From contig CAKTFH010000010.1 of assembly GCA_934555895.1 (NCBI GenBank), positions 6,769 to 70,768 of the forward strand: 64,000 nt of DNA, written 5' to 3'. Source of the stretch: an uncultured Muribaculaceae bacterium. GTDB lineage: Bacteria; Bacteroidota; Bacteroidia; Bacteroidales; Muribaculaceae. The notes beneath the pieces are model-generated. The model was not told where the DNA came from, searched no databases, and was given only the letters and a program-made list of their open reading frames with translations. Shown here in pieces: positions 9,508 to 17,513 of this stretch. How positions within the stretch are numbered: the first letter of the stretch is position 1; every line of letters begins with the position of its first letter. Made by a program: the position numbers and the translations under genes.

Positions 9508-10125
9508 ATGGCACTCATAATCCCCGTAAGGGGCTACACACCGCAGATAGGCCCCGACTGCTTCCTAGCTGAGAACGCCACAGTGGTGGGCGATGTCGTC
9601 ATGGGCTCGCAGTGCAGCGTGTGGTTCAACACCACACTGCGCGGCGATGTGAATTCGATACGCATCGGCAACCGCGTGAACATCCAGGACGGCTCGGTGC
9701 TCCACACCCTCTACCGCAAGTCAACCATCGAGATAGGCGACGATGTGTCGATAGGCCACAACGTGACCATCCACGGAGCCAAAATCCACGACTATGCCCT
9801 CATCGGCATGGGAGCCATTGTGATGGACGACGCCGAAGTGGGCGAAGGCGCCCTCGTGGCCGCAGGCTCGGTGGTGCTCTCGCGCACAAAAATCGGCCCC
9901 CACGAGCTGTGGGGCGGATGCCCGGCCAAGTTCATAAAGATGATGGAGCCTGAGAAGAGCAAGGAGCTTAACGAAAAAATTGCCCGCAACTACCTCTTCT
10001 ACTCCCGTTGGTACACCCATCCCGAGGAAACCGCCCACGAAGACATGAACCCGGCGCTTCACCAACCCTCGTCCATTGAATCAATTAGCCTGCCCACACA
10101 GTCAACAGGCAGCAAATTGACATAA
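9508..10125 (+). CDS. Gamma-class carbonic anhydrase-like hexapeptide protein
   Basis: Left-handed beta-helix protein of the YrdA/PaaY/gamma-carbonic anhydrase group, 205 residues. The repeated hexapeptides are clear (for example IRIGNRVNIQDGSVLHT, VEVGEGALVAAGSVV-type turns). His66, His84 and His89 (SVLHT and GHNVTIH) sit where the three zinc ligands of the family lie. Members of this group either hydrate CO2 or have unknown activity, so the reaction is not certain. About 25 residues after the helical domain (HPSSIESISLPTQSTG) are low-complexity and unlike the core. It is probably co-transcribed with the upstream aminopeptidase gene and is followed by a strong hairpin. Confidence 0.85.
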   Translation: MALIIPVRGYTPQIGPDCFLAENATVVGDVVMGSQCSVWFNTTLRGDVNSIRIGNRVNIQDGSVLHTLYRKSTIEIGDDVSIGHNVTIHGAKIHDYALIGMGAIVMDDAEVGEGALVAAGSVVLSRTKIGPHELWGGCPAKFIKMMEPEKSKELNEKIARNYLFYSRWYTHPEETAHEDMNPALHQPSSIESISLPTQSTGSKLT

Positions 10126-10131
10126 ATTTTG

Positions 10132-10171
10132 AAAAAATCGTCGACATTTTGCCAAATGTCGACGATTTTTT
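10132..10171 (+). terminator. 18-bp hairpin terminator overlapping the next promoter
   Basis: Perfect 18-bp inverted repeat (10132-10149 and 10154-10171) with loop TGCC; the 3' arm ends in a T-run, so it can terminate the upstream transcript. The loop and the left arm edge also contain the TTTG (10148-10151) that fits the -33 box of the following promoter, so the palindrome and the promoter share bases. Confidence 0.75.
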
Positions 10172-10180
10172 ATAACTTTG
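10148..10180 (+). promoter_or_regulatory. Promoter of the 10242 secreted-protein gene
   Basis: -7 box TAACTTTG at 10173-10180 and -33 TTTG at 10148-10151, spacer 21 nt. The ATG follows 61 nt later. The spacer is the right arm of the hairpin listed separately. Confidence 0.6.
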
Positions 10181-10241
10181 CCGAATCTCTTCGCAATCAT
10201 CTCCAATCATTCCAAACAACCAACTTAATATCTTCATATCT

Positions 10242-12632
10242 ATGTTAAAATCTTTACTCACATTATGCACGGCTGCCATAGCTCTCACTGCGGGCGCCGT
10301 AACGCCTGATATTCAGGTGGTAAAACCGAAGGTCACAGCTTCAAAGGTAGTTGAGCGCCAGCGCACAGTCACCCCGCTATCAGGCAAGACAGGCGCACAT
10401 CGCATCGGAATGACTGCCGAAGGCGCATATCGCCTGAAAACCATCATCGGCGCTCCACGTACCGCCGGCAGCAACGTAATCAACCCCGTCGTACGCCAGC
10501 ACCGCAGCATCGCCAAGGCGGCCGGCCTGCCCAACGGATGTCTGCTCTACGAAAGCTTCGAGAACGCCGACATTGACAACCCCACATGGACTCCCGAAGG
10601 CTGGACACGCCTGTCAAACGGTGAAGACGGCAACAACAATGAGGCCACATGGGAGCCCATCGACCAGGCCGGTGCCAATCAGGTGGGAATACCACTTTCC
10701 GACGGCGACTACGGTATGTTTATCAGCTACGGCTACGACCAGGACGAATGGCTCATCACTCCTACAGTAACACTTCCCGAAGGGAGCGCCTACAATTTCT
10801 CATTCGACCTGTGGGTTGATCCAGTGTGGTTCTTTGACACAAGTAAAATCGACTGGGAGACCGGTGCGATTTCCGAATATGTCATCATAACCGACTACCA
10901 GGCCATGATCAAGGTAGGCGACGGCGAGTGGCAGCTGCTCCACAGCATTGCCGCCGACTGGATCGGCAAGGATTATTATGAACTAGCCACCTCGGCAAGC
11001 GACGCCACCGGCAAGCTCTGGCCCTACAAATTATCTCTCGCCGAATACGCCGGCCAACAGGTGCAGCTCGCCGTGCGCTACGTGGGCAACGACGGCAACT
11101 CGACACTGCTCGACAACGTGCGCGTGGCGCTCCCATCGATGGACGGCGTAAAAATGCAAGTGCCTTTCAGCACTCAGTATTTCGGACTCTCCGAAGACTG
11201 GAGCGGCCTCACCATGGGCATAGCCAACTATCCGGTATTTGAACCCATCACATTCGAAAACTACTCCGACGAGATGTCGTTCAGCTACTCGTGGCTCTAC
11301 TCCGACCCCGATACAGCCGAATACACAAGCACCGACGACGAAACGCTTGAGGTGACATACCATACCGACTACCAGAGCGAGTTCACCACCCTCCACAATC
11401 TGTATTACCCCCCGGTGCTCTGCGCTTCGGGCGAAGGCTACAGCGACGCTCAGGTGGCCATGCCGGTTGAATACATCCAGGCCGGCGGCTGCAACACATG
11501 GAACAAATACGACGCTGATTACAACATCGTTCTCGGCACGTTCGGCATGATGCCCTTCGACCATGTATATTACGAACTCGACTACGTGGCTGCCGAGGCC
11601 AACTTCGGCGAACGCGCCACACCCATTTTCGGACACGACAAGAACACCACCGCCTATTGGACCGACTACACCTTCCAAGGCGATGCCGAAGAGGGCGATT
11701 ATGCCGCCATGAACGCGATAATGAACTACATCTATCCCTCTTCCGCGCCTCTGGTAGTGAACGGAGCTTGGATTTCGGCCTACGGTCAGGTTGAGGACGG
11801 CGCCACACTCACCTGCGAGCTGTTCAACCTTGAACCCTATTACAAAGACGGCGAGTTCCTGGGCTACACAATAGCTGAAACACCTCTGCGCTCAGCCACC
11901 TGCGCCACCGAAAACTTCTTCGGCCGCATCGACAATGAAAACAGCTACCTCAGCGCCTCATTTGCATTTGACAAGCCACTCGTCATCGACGACACATATC
12001 CTGCCTATATCATAAAGATCTCAGGCTTCAACGACGACAAATTCACCTATTTCTGCCCCATTCAGCAGAGCAAGCCCAACGAAGACGGCATCTGCCTCGG
12101 ATGGGTTGAGAAAGTTATCTCCTATCAGGGAGTTGCCCGCACCAGCCTCACGCCTCTGGCCAACTATGAAAACCAGTACGGCGAGATGATGGCCGCATTC
12201 GCAATCAACCTCGACTCCTACTATCCCTGGATGCAGTGCACCGCCGACGAGGTAACCATCGACTCCTCTAAGGCAGTAGAGATACCGCTCGACATGTTCC
12301 ACGACGCAGTCGATGTCGCAGTCGACGCTCCCGAGTGGGTTGAGGCCACCCTCACCGGCCGTTACGGCGATGCCGTTCTCTCGATCAAGGCCGTCGGCTC
12401 GACTGAGTCCGACACCGAAGGCGTCATCACCCTGTCGGCACCCGGCGTGAAGAAAGAAATCAATGTGAAACAACTCACATCGGGCATCGAGACCGTGACC
12501 GCTGTCTCCGAGGCTCCAGTCAAAGCAATCCACACCCTCACCGGCCAGCAGGTTTCCGCCTCATCCCTCAACCCCGGCGTTTACGTAGTAACCCGCACCG
12601 ACGGCACCGCCTCAAAGCTCGTCGTCAAATAA
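10242..12632 (+). CDS. Large secreted protein with choice-of-anchor-like domain and C-terminal sorting-like tail
   Basis: 796 residues with a Sec signal peptide (MLKSLLTLCTAAIALTAGAV). Residues about 80-290 resemble the cleaved-adhesin/choice-of-anchor J jelly-roll fold (GCLLYESFENADIDNPTWTPEGW ... DEWLITPTVTLPEG ... LDNVRVALP), a carbohydrate- or surface-binding type module. The middle (300-700) is unrecognised and rich in Tyr, Asp and Glu. The end has a BACON-like beta region (WVEATLTGRYGDAVLSIKAV) and the tail IHTLTGQQVSASSLNPGVYVV, the kind of C-terminal signature found on Bacteroidales secreted proteins. It is likely exported and surface or envelope located; substrate unknown. It has its own promoter and a 3' hairpin at 12684-12722. 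Confidence 0.75.
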   Translation: MLKSLLTLCTAAIALTAGAVTPDIQVVKPKVTASKVVERQRTVTPLSGKTGAHRIGMTAEGAYRLKTIIGAPRTAGSNVINPVVRQHRSIAKAAGLPNGCLLYESFENADIDNPTWTPEGWTRLSNGEDGNNNEATWEPIDQAGANQVGIPLSDGDYGMFISYGYDQDEWLITPTVTLPEGSAYNFSFDLWVDPVWFFDTSKIDWETGAISEYVIITDYQAMIKVGDGEWQLLHSIAADWIGKDYYELATSASDATGKLWPYKLSLAEYAGQQVQLAVRYVGNDGNSTLLDNVRVALPSMDGVKMQVPFSTQYFGLSEDWSGLTMGIANYPVFEPITFENYSDEMSFSYSWLYSDPDTAEYTSTDDETLEVTYHTDYQSEFTTLHNLYYPPVLCASGEGYSDAQVAMPVEYIQAGGCNTWNKYDADYNIVLGTFGMMPFDHVYYELDYVAAEANFGERATPIFGHDKNTTAYWTDYTFQGDAEEGDYAAMNAIMNYIYPSSAPLVVNGAWISAYGQVEDGATLTCELFNLEPYYKDGEFLGYTIAETPLRSATCATENFFGRIDNENSYLSASFAFDKPLVIDDTYPAYIIKISGFNDDKFTYFCPIQQSKPNEDGICLGWVEKVISYQGVARTSLTPLANYENQYGEMMAAFAINLDSYYPWMQCTADEVTIDSSKAVEIPLDMFHDAVDVAVDAPEWVEATLTGRYGDAVLSIKAVGSTESDTEGVITLSAPGVKKEINVKQLTSGIETVTAVSEAPVKAIHTLTGQQVSASSLNPGVYVVTRTDGTASKLVVK

Positions 12633-12683
12633 CTCTCCGACTCCGACGCAGTAAAGACTTGTAAAAACTAATTCTGACCCCAT

Positions 12684-12722
12684 AGCGAGGGAGCTGCCCC
12701 ATCCGGCCGCAGCTCCCTCGCT
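12684..12722 (+). terminator. Hairpin after the secreted-protein gene
   Basis: Perfect 14-bp stem (AGCGAGGGAGCTGC at 12684-12697 against 12709-12722) with an 11-nt loop, 51 nt after the stop. It has no strong T-run, so it may act as a 3' stabiliser or a weak terminator. The rest of 12723-12879 is AT-rich and contains the tandem repeat and -7 box listed separately. Confidence 0.55.
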
Positions 12723-12786
12723 CCTTCTCAACCAAACCAAATCCCTTAACCACAATTATATTTTCCTGTCTATTTCCCTGAAATTA

Positions 12787-12810
12787 TAGATTAGTCCATA
12801 GATTAGTCCA
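12787..12810. repeat. Tandem 12-bp direct repeat upstream of the peptidase/PIN operon
   Basis: TAGATTAGTCCA occurs twice head to tail (12787-12798, 12799-12810), 41 nt before the -7 box at 12852. Its position fits an operator for autoregulation, or it may be a junction scar of the AT-rich island. Confidence 0.6.
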
Positions 12811-12851
12811 TTTCATGCTTTAAAGACATACCTAATATATCAGTTTTTTAT

Positions 12852-12859
12852 TACCTTTG
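12852..12859 (+). promoter_or_regulatory. -7 box of the peptidase/PIN operon
   Basis: TACCTTTG matches TAnnTTTG and lies 20 nt before the ATG at 12880. No -33 TTG at 20 nt. The short distance predicts a leader of only about 12-15 nt. Confidence 0.55.
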
Positions 12860-12879
12860 CATGACTTGAAAGACATAGA

Positions 12880-14022
12880 ATGACAACGACACAATTCAAT
12901 AAAGAAAGATTAGATTATTTGCTTGCGCTTTTCAGCATGAGCAAAGACGAGTTGTTGTCTTTTTTAAACGAGGGCAGGAAGAAGCTTATAACTCTGGAAG
13001 ACATTTACGGAGAGGAAATCAAGATATCTCTATTGAAGAAAATCGATGAGATATTTCATAAAGGTTTGTCTTTCTATTTGGATTTTACCCCGATTGATCT
13101 GAACCAACAAACGAAAGTTTTCTTCAGAAAATCAAGATTCCAGTCCGCTCTTTCTATGGAAGATAAACGGCTTGTGGATTCCTTTGAATCACTAAAAAGC
13201 CTCTTAGATGGTTATCGTATTCTAACTGACACCCTTTCCAACGAATACCGGCTGCACAATTCCTTTACTATAGCGTATGACCCTAAAAAAGCAGCAAATG
13301 AGGTAAGGGATATGTTAATCCCTAAAAAGGACATTAAAGATCACCGCGAATTCCTAAAAGCAATAATCTCAAACTTAGCCGAGATTAATGTTTATGTTTT
13401 CGAATTTGTGGAAACCTGGAACAAACGAGAAAGGGCGACAATCGATGGATTTTACCTGGACCCTAATGTCATCGTTCTAAAACGCCAAAAATCTTATAAA
13501 CGTGAGATTTTTACCCTTGCACACGAAATCGGTCATTATTTATTGGGTGTTGAGGATGTAGAATCACTTGATATGTCTAAGGTAGAAAAGAACCGTGTCT
13601 CTAATAAGGTGGAGCGATGGTGTAGTGATTTCGCTTTTTATCTTATTGCCGGAGATGCGATGAACGAGCTGGATAAATATAACATCTATTGTGAAGATGT
13701 TAATTTTACAATAGATAAATTATCCAGTTCCACCCATATCAGCAAAATGGCATGGTATACAAGACTTGCGTACAACAAAATTGTCCCAATGCCTCATTAC
13801 CGTGGCATCATTCGTGACTTAGAAGAAGAGCAAGCCGAGAAACAAAGGGAACTGAAAGAAGAGCAAAAAAACAGTTCTTCTAATGCCCGTGCTCCCAAAC
13901 CAATCGTTTCACCATTATATCTGGAAACGATGCAGTACGCGTTTTATAATGGACTCGTTTCGGAAGCCTCATTTTGCGAGCAGTTGAAAATATCCCCCAA
14001 ACAAATTGACAAGTATTTATGA
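12880..14022 (+). CDS. ImmA/IrrE-family metallopeptidase, probable antitoxin/regulator
   Basis: 380 residues. The zinc motif HEIGH lies at residues 215-219 (TLAHEIGHYLLG), and the third ligand is probably the Glu of KVERWCSDFAFYL about 35 residues later, as in ImmA/IrrE proteins. The N-terminal 70 residues (FSMSKDELLSFLNEG ... KIDEIFHKGLSFYLDFTPI) align by pattern with the XRE-type helical region and 'FYLDF' segment of XRE-ImmA fusion regulators, though the HTH itself is diverged. Residues 300-330 are a charged helix (EEEQAEKQRELKEEQK), and the C-terminus (YAFYNGLVSEASFCEQL) is also typical of XRE-ImmA proteins. Its stop overlaps the next start by 4 nt (ATGA). Known relatives pair with DUF4411 PIN-like toxins. 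It is clearly AT-richer than its neighbours, a sign of transfer. Role as antitoxin is inferred. Confidence 0.85.
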   Translation: MTTTQFNKERLDYLLALFSMSKDELLSFLNEGRKKLITLEDIYGEEIKISLLKKIDEIFHKGLSFYLDFTPIDLNQQTKVFFRKSRFQSALSMEDKRLVDSFESLKSLLDGYRILTDTLSNEYRLHNSFTIAYDPKKAANEVRDMLIPKKDIKDHREFLKAIISNLAEINVYVFEFVETWNKRERATIDGFYLDPNVIVLKRQKSYKREIFTLAHEIGHYLLGVEDVESLDMSKVEKNRVSNKVERWCSDFAFYLIAGDAMNELDKYNIYCEDVNFTIDKLSSSTHISKMAWYTRLAYNKIVPMPHYRGIIRDLEEEQAEKQRELKEEQKNSSSNARAPKPIVSPLYLETMQYAFYNGLVSEASFCEQLKISPKQIDKYL

Positions 14023-14579
14023 TTGGGATTATTGACACCAGCTCCTTAGTGGCGATTGCTCGTTATTATCTTCCGATTAAGGATGAAGTAAAACTACTAC
14101 GCTTTATCGAATCAAAATTCCGAACAGGCGAACTCATTATGTTGAGTTCTATCCACCTTGAAGCATCACGCACACAAAAAGGCATAGCTCTCGAGCTTAT
14201 GGATTTTTTGAATGACAATGAATTGAAATTTAACGATTCCGACCTCATTCCTCCGGCTCCAAGAAAATTCAGCAATCAATTAGACTATAACTTTTGTATT
14301 CTGCCACAAAAGAAGAGGTTAACTGCCGAAGAATACGCGTTGCAGAAGGCTCAATATATGATAACCGGTGATGCAAAAATGTTGCTCTATGCCTTAAACA
14401 ACTCTGACAAAGATCCGGTAATCATCACAGAGGAAACAAAACTTAGCAATGACGGCAAATTATTCAAGAAACTACCTGCAATATGTGAGATTCTGGAAAT
14501 AAAGCATATGACAATTGCAGAATGGTTAGTTGCCAATGACATTTCTCTTGATTGGACGCACCCAGAATTGGCAGAATAA
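14019..14579 (+). CDS. PIN-like DUF4411-type protein, probable toxin RNase
   Basis: 186 residues. It starts MIGIIDTSSLVAIARYYLP, the IDTSS opening of DUF4411/PIN-like proteins with Asp6 as first metal ligand. Further acidic positions are in SSIHLEASR, MITGDAKMLLYAL and VIITEETK. The end (GKLFKKLPAICEILEIKHMTIAEWL) matches the family's usual 'IPdvCe.lgv' tail. PIN proteins of this kind are metal-dependent RNases and usually the toxin of a toxin-antitoxin pair. Translation is coupled to the upstream peptidase gene by an ATGA overlap. A tandem repeat spans its stop codon. It is AT-rich like its partner. RNase activity is inferred from the fold and not shown. Confidence 0.8.
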   Translation: MIGIIDTSSLVAIARYYLPIKDEVKLLRFIESKFRTGELIMLSSIHLEASRTQKGIALELMDFLNDNELKFNDSDLIPPAPRKFSNQLDYNFCILPQKKRLTAEEYALQKAQYMITGDAKMLLYALNNSDKDPVIITEETKLSNDGKLFKKLPAICEILEIKHMTIAEWLVANDISLDWTHPELAE

Positions 14580-14593
14580 TCGGCAGAATAATA
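14570..14593. repeat. Tandem 12-bp repeat across the stop of the PIN gene
   Basis: GGCAGAATAAT(C/A) occurs twice (14570-14581, 14582-14593); the first copy contains the TAA stop. The duplication adds nothing to the protein and marks the right edge of the AT-rich island. Confidence 0.65.
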
Positions 14594-14602
14594 CGCAATC
14601 CT

Positions 14603-14624
14603 GTTGACATTTCGTTGACATTTC
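14603..14624. repeat. Tandem 11-bp repeat downstream of the PIN gene
   Basis: GTTGACATTTC occurs twice head to tail (14603-14613, 14614-14624), between the island and the parC promoter. It could be an operator or a recombination scar. Confidence 0.6.
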
Positions 14625-14659
14625 GCGGGGTGGATGCGGGGAATGTCGGCGATTTTCTG

Positions 14660-14667
14660 TAACTTTG
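14660..14667 (+). promoter_or_regulatory. -7 box of parC
   Basis: TAACTTTG, 20 nt before the ATG at 14688. Its upstream 15 nt (GTCGGCGATTTTCTG) closely match those of the promoter at 10173 (GTCGACGATTTTTTA). Confidence 0.6.
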
Positions 14668-14687
14668 CATGAATCACGCTATAGCTT

Positions 14688-17474
14688 ATGATCACCGACC
14701 CCGAAGATATCAAGAAAGACTACGATACAACACCCGACGAAGGCATAAACGAAAATACTCCATACACCGGGAGCACCTCGGAGCCTGAGGCTCCACACGC
14801 CTATACTCCCGAAGAGGAAGAGGATGCCGAATTTGTGGAGGAAGAGGCCTCGGCACTCCCCCCTACCATCGGCACCGAAGCCGCCAGGCTCAGGCTCGGA
14901 GGCATGTTCCGCAACTGGTTTCTCGACTACGCCTCGTACGTGATACTCGAGCGTGCCGTGCCCCACATCGACGACGGCCTCAAACCCGTGCAGCGCCGCA
15001 TACTCCACTCCATGAAGGACCTCGACGACGGCCGTTTCAACAAGGTGGCCAACATAGTGGGCAACACCATGCAGTATCACCCCCACGGCGACGCTTCCAT
15101 AAAGGACGCCCTGGTGCAGCTCGGACAGAAGGAACTGCTCATCGATACCCAGGGCAACTGGGGCAATATGCTCACCGGCGACGATGCCGCCGCTGGCCGA
15201 TATATCGAAGCGCGCCTCTCGGCTTTCGCGCTCGAGACCCTCTACAATCCGAAAATCACCGACTGGACCCCCTCGTACGACGGCCGCAACAATGAGCCGG
15301 TGACCCTGCCGGTAAAATTCCCGCTACTCCTTTTCCAGGGCGTAGAGGGCATAGCCGTGGGCCTGTCGTCGAAAATCCTGCCTCACAACTTCAACGAGAT
15401 ACTCGACGCCTGCACCGCCTGCCTGCGCGGCGAGGAGTTCACCCTCTACCCCGATTTTCCCACCGGCGGCTACATAGATGTGAGCCGCTACAACGACGGC
15501 GAGCGAGGCGGAGTGGTGAAGGTGCGCGCCAAAATCGAGAAGGTCGACAACAAGACTCTGGCCATCACCGAAATTCCCTTCAGCAAAACCACATCGACAG
15601 TTATCGCCTCGATTCTGAAAGCATTCGAGAAGGGTAAAATCAAGATACGCAAGGTCGACGACAATACCGCCGAAAACGCCAACATAGTGGTGCATCTTCA
15701 GCCGGGAACCTCGAGCGACAAGGCCATCGACGCCCTCTATGCCTTCACCGACTGCGAAGTGGCCATCTCGCCCAACTGCTGCGTGATAAGCGACAACAAG
15801 CCTCATTTCCTCACCGTTAGCCAGTTGCTGCGCCACAGCGCAGAGCGCACGCGCGACCTGTTGCGCCGCGAGATAGAGATAAAGCGCGACGAGGTGCGCG
15901 AACAGCTTCACTTCGCATCGCTTGAGCGCATCTTCATCGAGGAACGCATCTACAAGGACCGCGAGTTCGAGCAGGGCGAGAATCTTGAGGCCGTGCTTGC
16001 CCATCTGCGCAAGCGCTTCGAGCCGTTCCTGCCTCAGCTCGTGCACGAGATAACCGACGATGATCTGCGACGCCTGCTCGAGATACGCATGAAGCGCATC
16101 CTCAAGTTCAACTCCGAGGAAGCCGACCGCCAGATAGCCCTCTACAACGAGCGCATCGCCGATTTCGAGCGCAAACTCGCTTCAATGACCGAAGTGACCA
16201 TCGACTGGTTCAACCACCTCAAGGAGGTGTACGGCGCCCGCTATCCGCGTCGCACCGTCATACGAGGCTTCGACAGCATTGAGGCATCACGTGTGGCCGA
16301 GGCCAATGAGAAGCTCTACATCAACCGCGAGGAGGGCTTCATCGGCACCACGCTCAAGAAAGACGAGCCTCTGTTCAGCTGCTCGATGCTCGACGATGTG
16401 ATAATATTCTACAACGACGGCACCTACAAAGTGGTGCGCGTGGCCGAGAAACTTTTCGTAGGTAAGAACATACGCCACATCGGCCTGTTCACCCGCAACG
16501 ATTCCCGCACCATCTACAACGTGATATATCAGGACGGCCGCGGAGGCACATACTACATGAAGCGTTTCGCCGTCACAGGCATAACACGCGACAAAATCTA
16601 CAACCTCACTCCCGGCAAACAGGGCTCGCGCATCACATGGTTCTCGGCCAACCCCAACGGCGAGGCCGAGGTGGTGAAGGTAATCCTCAAGCCGAAACCA
16701 CGCCTGAAGACCCTGCAGTTTGATGTGGACTTCAGCGAGCTCGCCATCAAGGGGCGCCAGAGCCTCGGCAATATAGTGACCCGCAACGAGGTGCACCGCT
16801 TCACCCTCAAGGAGAAAGGCACATCCACGCTCGGCGGCCGCAAGGTGTGGTTCGACCCCGATGTGCTGCGCCTCAACTACGACGGTCGCGGCGACTACCT
16901 GGGCGAGTTCATGGGAGGCGACATGGTGCTGGTAATCACCCGCACCGGCGAATACTACATGACCACATTCGACGCCGGTAACCATTACGACGACAACATA
17001 CTTCGCATAGAGAAATTCCGCCCCGGCCACGTGTGGACAGCTATCCTCAACGACGCCGACCAGAAATATCCCTACATAAAGCGCTTCCCGTTCGAGCCCT
17101 CCACCCGCCACCAGCGCTTCATAGGCGAGAGCGCGGCCTCCACTGCCATACTCATCACCGACACTCCGGGGGCACGCTTCCGCGTGACTTTCGGTGGAGC
17201 CGACTCATTCCGCGAGCCTATGGAGGTGGATGCGGCCGAATTCATCGGCACCAAGTCATACAAAGCCAAAGGCAAGCGACTCACCACCTTCACCATAGCT
17301 TCTGTCGAAGAGATAGAGCCCAACGCCGAAGTGGCCGCACGCGAGCAGGCTGCCACAGGCACTGAACAGGAAGATAGTGGGGAAGAGACGCCCGACACTC
17401 CGACCGACGAGTTCGACGGCCTGTCGGACGGCGACATCCGCGACCAGATTATCGGCCAGGAGCACCTTTTCTGA
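14688..17474 (+). CDS. parC: DNA topoisomerase IV subunit A (ParC/GyrA family)
   Basis: Type IIA topoisomerase subunit that cuts and rejoins DNA during decatenation or supercoil control; 928 residues. After an acidic N-terminal extension of about 70 residues comes the breakage-reunion domain: DGLKPVQRRILHSM, the QRDR-equivalent YHPHGDASIKDALV, and the catalytic Tyr in AAAGRYIEARLSAFA. A coiled-coil tower (about 380-480) follows, then a beta-pinwheel C-terminal domain with GRQSLGNIVTRNEVHRF. A canonical GyrA box was not seen, which favours ParC over GyrA. The C-terminal 40 residues are acidic and low complexity. The partner parB/parE subunit is not in the window. It has its own promoter and is followed 39 nt later by the DUF3316 gene. 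Confidence 0.88.
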   Translation: MITDPEDIKKDYDTTPDEGINENTPYTGSTSEPEAPHAYTPEEEEDAEFVEEEASALPPTIGTEAARLRLGGMFRNWFLDYASYVILERAVPHIDDGLKPVQRRILHSMKDLDDGRFNKVANIVGNTMQYHPHGDASIKDALVQLGQKELLIDTQGNWGNMLTGDDAAAGRYIEARLSAFALETLYNPKITDWTPSYDGRNNEPVTLPVKFPLLLFQGVEGIAVGLSSKILPHNFNEILDACTACLRGEEFTLYPDFPTGGYIDVSRYNDGERGGVVKVRAKIEKVDNKTLAITEIPFSKTTSTVIASILKAFEKGKIKIRKVDDNTAENANIVVHLQPGTSSDKAIDALYAFTDCEVAISPNCCVISDNKPHFLTVSQLLRHSAERTRDLLRREIEIKRDEVREQLHFASLERIFIEERIYKDREFEQGENLEAVLAHLRKRFEPFLPQLVHEITDDDLRRLLEIRMKRILKFNSEEADRQIALYNERIADFERKLASMTEVTIDWFNHLKEVYGARYPRRTVIRGFDSIEASRVAEANEKLYINREEGFIGTTLKKDEPLFSCSMLDDVIIFYNDGTYKVVRVAEKLFVGKNIRHIGLFTRNDSRTIYNVIYQDGRGGTYYMKRFAVTGITRDKIYNLTPGKQGSRITWFSANPNGEAEVVKVILKPKPRLKTLQFDVDFSELAIKGRQSLGNIVTRNEVHRFTLKEKGTSTLGGRKVWFDPDVLRLNYDGRGDYLGEFMGGDMVLVITRTGEYYMTTFDAGNHYDDNILRIEKFRPGHVWTAILNDADQKYPYIKRFPFEPSTRHQRFIGESAASTAILITDTPGARFRVTFGGADSFREPMEVDAAEFIGTKSYKAKGKRLTTFTIASVEEIEPNAEVAAREQAATGTEQEDSGEETPDTPTDEFDGLSDGDIRDQIIGQEHLF

Positions 17475-17513
17475 CACCCGGCCACTCCGGCGCACATTAC
17501 CACAACGACAGCA

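Noticed and set aside
12855-14671. CTTTGCATGA at both ends of the AT-rich island as an attachment-site or target-site duplication
   Set aside because: Both copies are the 3' half of -7 promoter boxes followed by ATGA, so promoter convergence explains them; no integrase or transposase is present.
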